Positions 62,286 to 64,000 of a DNA stretch of 64,000 nucleotides are shown in pieces. The position numbers and the translations under genes were made by a program. Numbering within the stretch: the stretch's first letter is position 1; the number at the start of each line of letters is the position of its first letter. The notes under the pieces are model-generated. The model was not told the origin of the DNA. It saw only the letters and a program-made list of their open reading frames with translations, and ran no database searches. Origin of the DNA: Carboxylicivirga caseinilyticus (GTDB lineage Bacteria; Bacteroidota; Bacteroidia; Bacteroidales; Marinilabiliaceae); assembly GCA_025499705.1 (NCBI GenBank), contig JAFMVE010000013.1, forward strand, positions 1-64,000, in the 5' to 3' direction.

Positions 62286-62385
62286 ACATGTTCAATTGTA
62301 GAGTAATATTATTCATAAGAGCAGATTTGTTCTCAGTACATTAATCAATTAATGTATGTTGCTCAATCAATTAAACCTCTCAAAA

Positions 62386-62553
62386 ATGAAAAAAATCTAC
62401 TTCGATTTGATTTTTATAGTTTTAGCTTCTGTATTGTTGATAATAACTATTAGTACCGGCTTGCTGGAAAAGTATTTAGGATTTGCATTAATCCCACTTT
62501 TATTGGCTTATTATTTGGGGCAGTTGGTACAGAAAAAAGCTAAGAATAAATAA
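62386..62553 (+). CDS. small two-span membrane protein
   Basis: 55 residues: MKKIYFDL, two hydrophobic stretches (about 8-24 and 30-46) and a basic tail KKAKNK. ATG 62386 is preferred over 62356, which lies in spacer-like sequence. Function unknown. Confidence 0.55.
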   Translation: MKKIYFDLIFIVLASVLLIITISTGLLEKYLGFALIPLLLAYYLGQLVQKKAKNK

Positions 62554-62560
62554 TCCTAAT

Positions 62561-62686
62561 TTAATTCTCTTTGTTTTTCAACTTGCATAACTCCTTCAAT
62601 CTTGCAACTTCTTTGGCCTCTTCGTCAAATTCCCAGTAATCAGGGTGTTCTATTATGAATTTTTCAAGTAGTTGTTCTGCACTCAT
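62561..62686 (-). CDS. 41-residue acidic small protein
   Basis: Frame from ATG (62686) to TAA (62561): MSAEQLLEKFIIEHPDYWEF then DEEAKEVARLKELCKLKNKEN. A good -7 element, TATTTTTG on the minus strand (plus 62716-62723), would start transcription about 23 bases upstream. The composition is protein-like and helical. Function unknown. Confidence 0.5.
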   Translation of the reverse strand: MSAEQLLEKFIIEHPDYWEFDEEAKEVARLKELCKLKNKEN

Positions 62687-62715
62687 AATCTTGTTATTTA
62701 GATATTATTCCATAA

Positions 62716-62723
62716 CAAAAATA
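62716..62723 (-). promoter_or_regulatory. -7 element of the 41-residue gene
   Basis: Minus-strand TATTTTTG, a perfect TAnnTTTG; the -33 partner is poor. Confidence 0.4.
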
Positions 62724-62778
62724 ATGTGCGCTAATACTAAAGGAGTTAAATGAATAATAAGTTGATATTAAGTTAAGG

Positions 62779-63453
62779 TTATAACTCTATTTTCATTAAC
62801 TCATCCGCTAAAAGTTGAGTGTTGCTGAATAGCTTATCTGCACCGGCATCCAATAAGACCTGATCGTTAAGTTTACCTGTATTTACCGCAATGGTATAAA
62901 TTCCGGCAGCTTTTGCTGATTCAACACCCAATGGAGCATTTTCAACTACCATGCATTCATCTTTCTTCATTCCCGATTTTTCAAGAGCTATAAGATATGG
63001 TTCAGGATGTGGTTTTCCTTGTTTGACATCACGCCCCGATACAATGTTATCTTTCAAAACCCCAAAGTGAGCATCCAGCTTATCGACCAAGCTGGGTTGT
63101 TTTGATCCGGTAACCACAAAGACTTTTACTCCATTTTCATTCAAATACTTCAGCAGTTCTTTCATGCCCAGAAGGATAGGGGCTTCGGGACATTCTTTCA
63201 TTAAGCGTGTTTTTTCCCCATACACTTTATCGATGTCCTCTTCTGTTGCCTGACGATGCAAAAATTTATCAAAAGCGTATTTGATAGTTGAAAAACCCGG
63301 ACGCCCTTCATTCATGTAGGCTTCTTCAGCAGGAAAATCAATCCCAATAGTTTTAAAACTTTCTTTCCAGGTATATTCATGGTTGGGCATTGAATCGTAA
63401 AGCACTCCATCCATATCAAAAAACACAGCTTTAATTGTCTCCGGCATCATCAT
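62779..63453 (-). CDS. HAD-superfamily sugar phosphatase / beta-phosphoglucomutase-like
   Basis: About 224 residues. HAD motifs: FFDMDGVLYDS (motif I, nucleophile Asp), VVTGSKQPSL (motif II, Thr), Lys in GRDVKQGKPHPEPY (motif III) and VVENAPLGVESAKAAG (motif IV). The cap domain is of the helical type seen in beta-phosphoglucomutases and phosphatases of small phospho-sugars. The frame reaches back to 63474, but that overlaps the promoter -7 box, so ATG 63453, 63450 or 63447 is the true start. Confidence 0.88.
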   Translation of the reverse strand: MMMPETIKAVFFDMDGVLYDSMPNHEYTWKESFKTIGIDFPAEEAYMNEGRPGFSTIKYAFDKFLHRQATEEDIDKVYGEKTRLMKECPEAPILLGMKELLKYLNENGVKVFVVTGSKQPSLVDKLDAHFGVLKDNIVSGRDVKQGKPHPEPYLIALEKSGMKKDECMVVENAPLGVESAKAAGIYTIAVNTGKLNDQVLLDAGADKLFSNTQLLADELMKIEL

Positions 63454-63471
63454 GGTTTTTGTTTTGAGCTG

Positions 63472-63503
63472 CAAAAATGTGGAAAATATGGTTAGGAGGC
63501 AAA
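63472..63503 (-). promoter_or_regulatory. promoter of the HAD gene
   Basis: On the minus strand TTTG (plus 63500-63503), 20 bases, CATTTTTG (plus 63472-63479), one base off TAnnTTTG. Places the start site near 63465. Confidence 0.55.
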
Positions 63504-63931
63504 AAAAGCTGAAGGACAGAAGTTAGGAATTAGAAGTTAGGATTGGTCTTTGGACTATGGACTTCGGATTAAATTAACAATTCAATAGTTCAACATTAAA
63601 AGCTTATGGCCATTGGCTAATAGCTGACAGCTTTTCTCTGACTGATTGCCTCCAGTTAGGATCATTTCATGTTGTCCGAAATTTGTTTAGTTGTCGAATT
63701 GTCAATTTGGTTAACTGTATGTCAACTCAACAATTCAACAAAAAGCCATCAGCCAGTAGCTATCAGCTATCAGCTTTTTTTCGGACTTCGGACTAAAGCA
63801 CCAACTCAACACCTTACCAGTTCTACAATTCAACAAAAAAAGCAATCAGCCATTAGCTAGAAGCCATCAGCTTTCTAAAAGATCAGGAGAAAATTTCCTT
63901 TCTTTGTAATACAGAACCAATTTGCCTGAAT
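63504..63931. repeat. repeat-rich spacer with AGC/GCT-bounded elements
   Basis: No gene. Three related segments run from an A-run plus AGC to GCTTT: about 63598-63635, 63740-63781 and 63834-63876, with inner CATCAGC/TAGCTATCAGC words, each preceded by a TTCAACA-type sequence. GGACTTCGGACTAAA-like words recur at about 63558 and 63783. Decayed dispersed repeats are likely. Confidence 0.6.
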
Positions 63932-64000
63932 ATGAATATTAGCATTGAGAAAACGGTTAGTGAGCTTTTGCCTTCAATCATTCTGGGAGGTTTTTTAATT
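63932..64000 (+). CDS. start of a gene cut by the window end
   Basis: ATG 63932 opens a frame MNISIEKTVSELLPSIILGG that runs on to the edge at 64000 (23 codons). Hydrophobic after residue 13, so perhaps a membrane protein. A promoter-like TTTCTTTG lies about 30 bases upstream. Product unknown. Confidence 0.55.
   Translation, partial: MNISIEKTVSELLPSIILGGFLI

Overview
The window comes from a Bacteroidota genome, most likely an anaerobic or facultatively anaerobic marine member of the Marinilabiliales or a relative. The evidence is the AT-rich DNA, promoters of the Bacteroidota type (TTG, about 19-21 bases, TAnnTTTG), a TamL lipoprotein, a NamZ/DUF1343 gene beside a GH3/beta-lactamase fusion, a TonB-dependent receptor with a carboxypeptidase-regulatory domain, an arsE/F/G-type arsenical operon, and a large [FeFe]-hydrogenase locus. 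Placement below phylum is inference.

Layout. 1-7600: rRNA methyltransferase (minus), TamL, class II fructose-bisphosphate aldolase, a sodium-coupled transporter and a helix-hairpin-helix protein. 7700-22740: the translation/transcription block rpsU, xerC, hpf, tRNA-Tyr, tRNA-Gly, tuf, tRNA-Trp, secE, nusG, rplK, rplA, rplJ, rplL, rpoB, rpoC and a DUF3467 gene, punctuated by hairpins and terminators. 22758-27551: peptidoglycan-sugar recovery (NamZ and a NagZ-like GH3/beta-lactamase fusion) and a convergent AlbA_2-type protein.

27771-43484 is the most striking part: two hydABC sets flank a regulatory block. Set 1 (hydC1-hydB1-hydA1) has a shortened HydB and a HydA with Ser at an expected H-cluster Cys. 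Set 2 (a [2Fe-2S] protein, hydB2, hydA2, hydC2) looks like a complete electron-bifurcating/confurcating NAD-linked hydrogenase. Between them lie two hydrogenase-like sensor proteins with altered active sites (one with a PAS domain), a SpoIIE/PP2C-type phosphatase, two GHKL ATPases, two DRTGG-domain proteins and a PHP-domain protein. I read this as an H2- or redox-sensing signal pathway controlling the hydrogenases; that role is inference.

43738-51232: a LytTR regulator with a kinase carrying a periplasmic thioredoxin-like domain, a ParE-type toxin with antitoxin, larE, the H-cluster maturase hydG (no hydE or hydF in the window), and a duplicated multi-hairpin repeat. 51233-58630: TonB receptor, a convergent VbhA-like antitoxin/Fic pair, a 2-hydroxyacid dehydrogenase, a YjbQ protein and the indolepyruvate:ferredoxin oxidoreductase iorA/iorB, whose reduced ferredoxin could feed the hydrogenase. 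58666-61553: an arsR operon with two matching operators, thioredoxin-like protein, ArsF, ArsG and an ArsP-type permease. 61659-64000: a zinc-ribbon membrane protein, small proteins, a HAD phosphatase, repeat-rich spacer and the first 23 codons of another gene.
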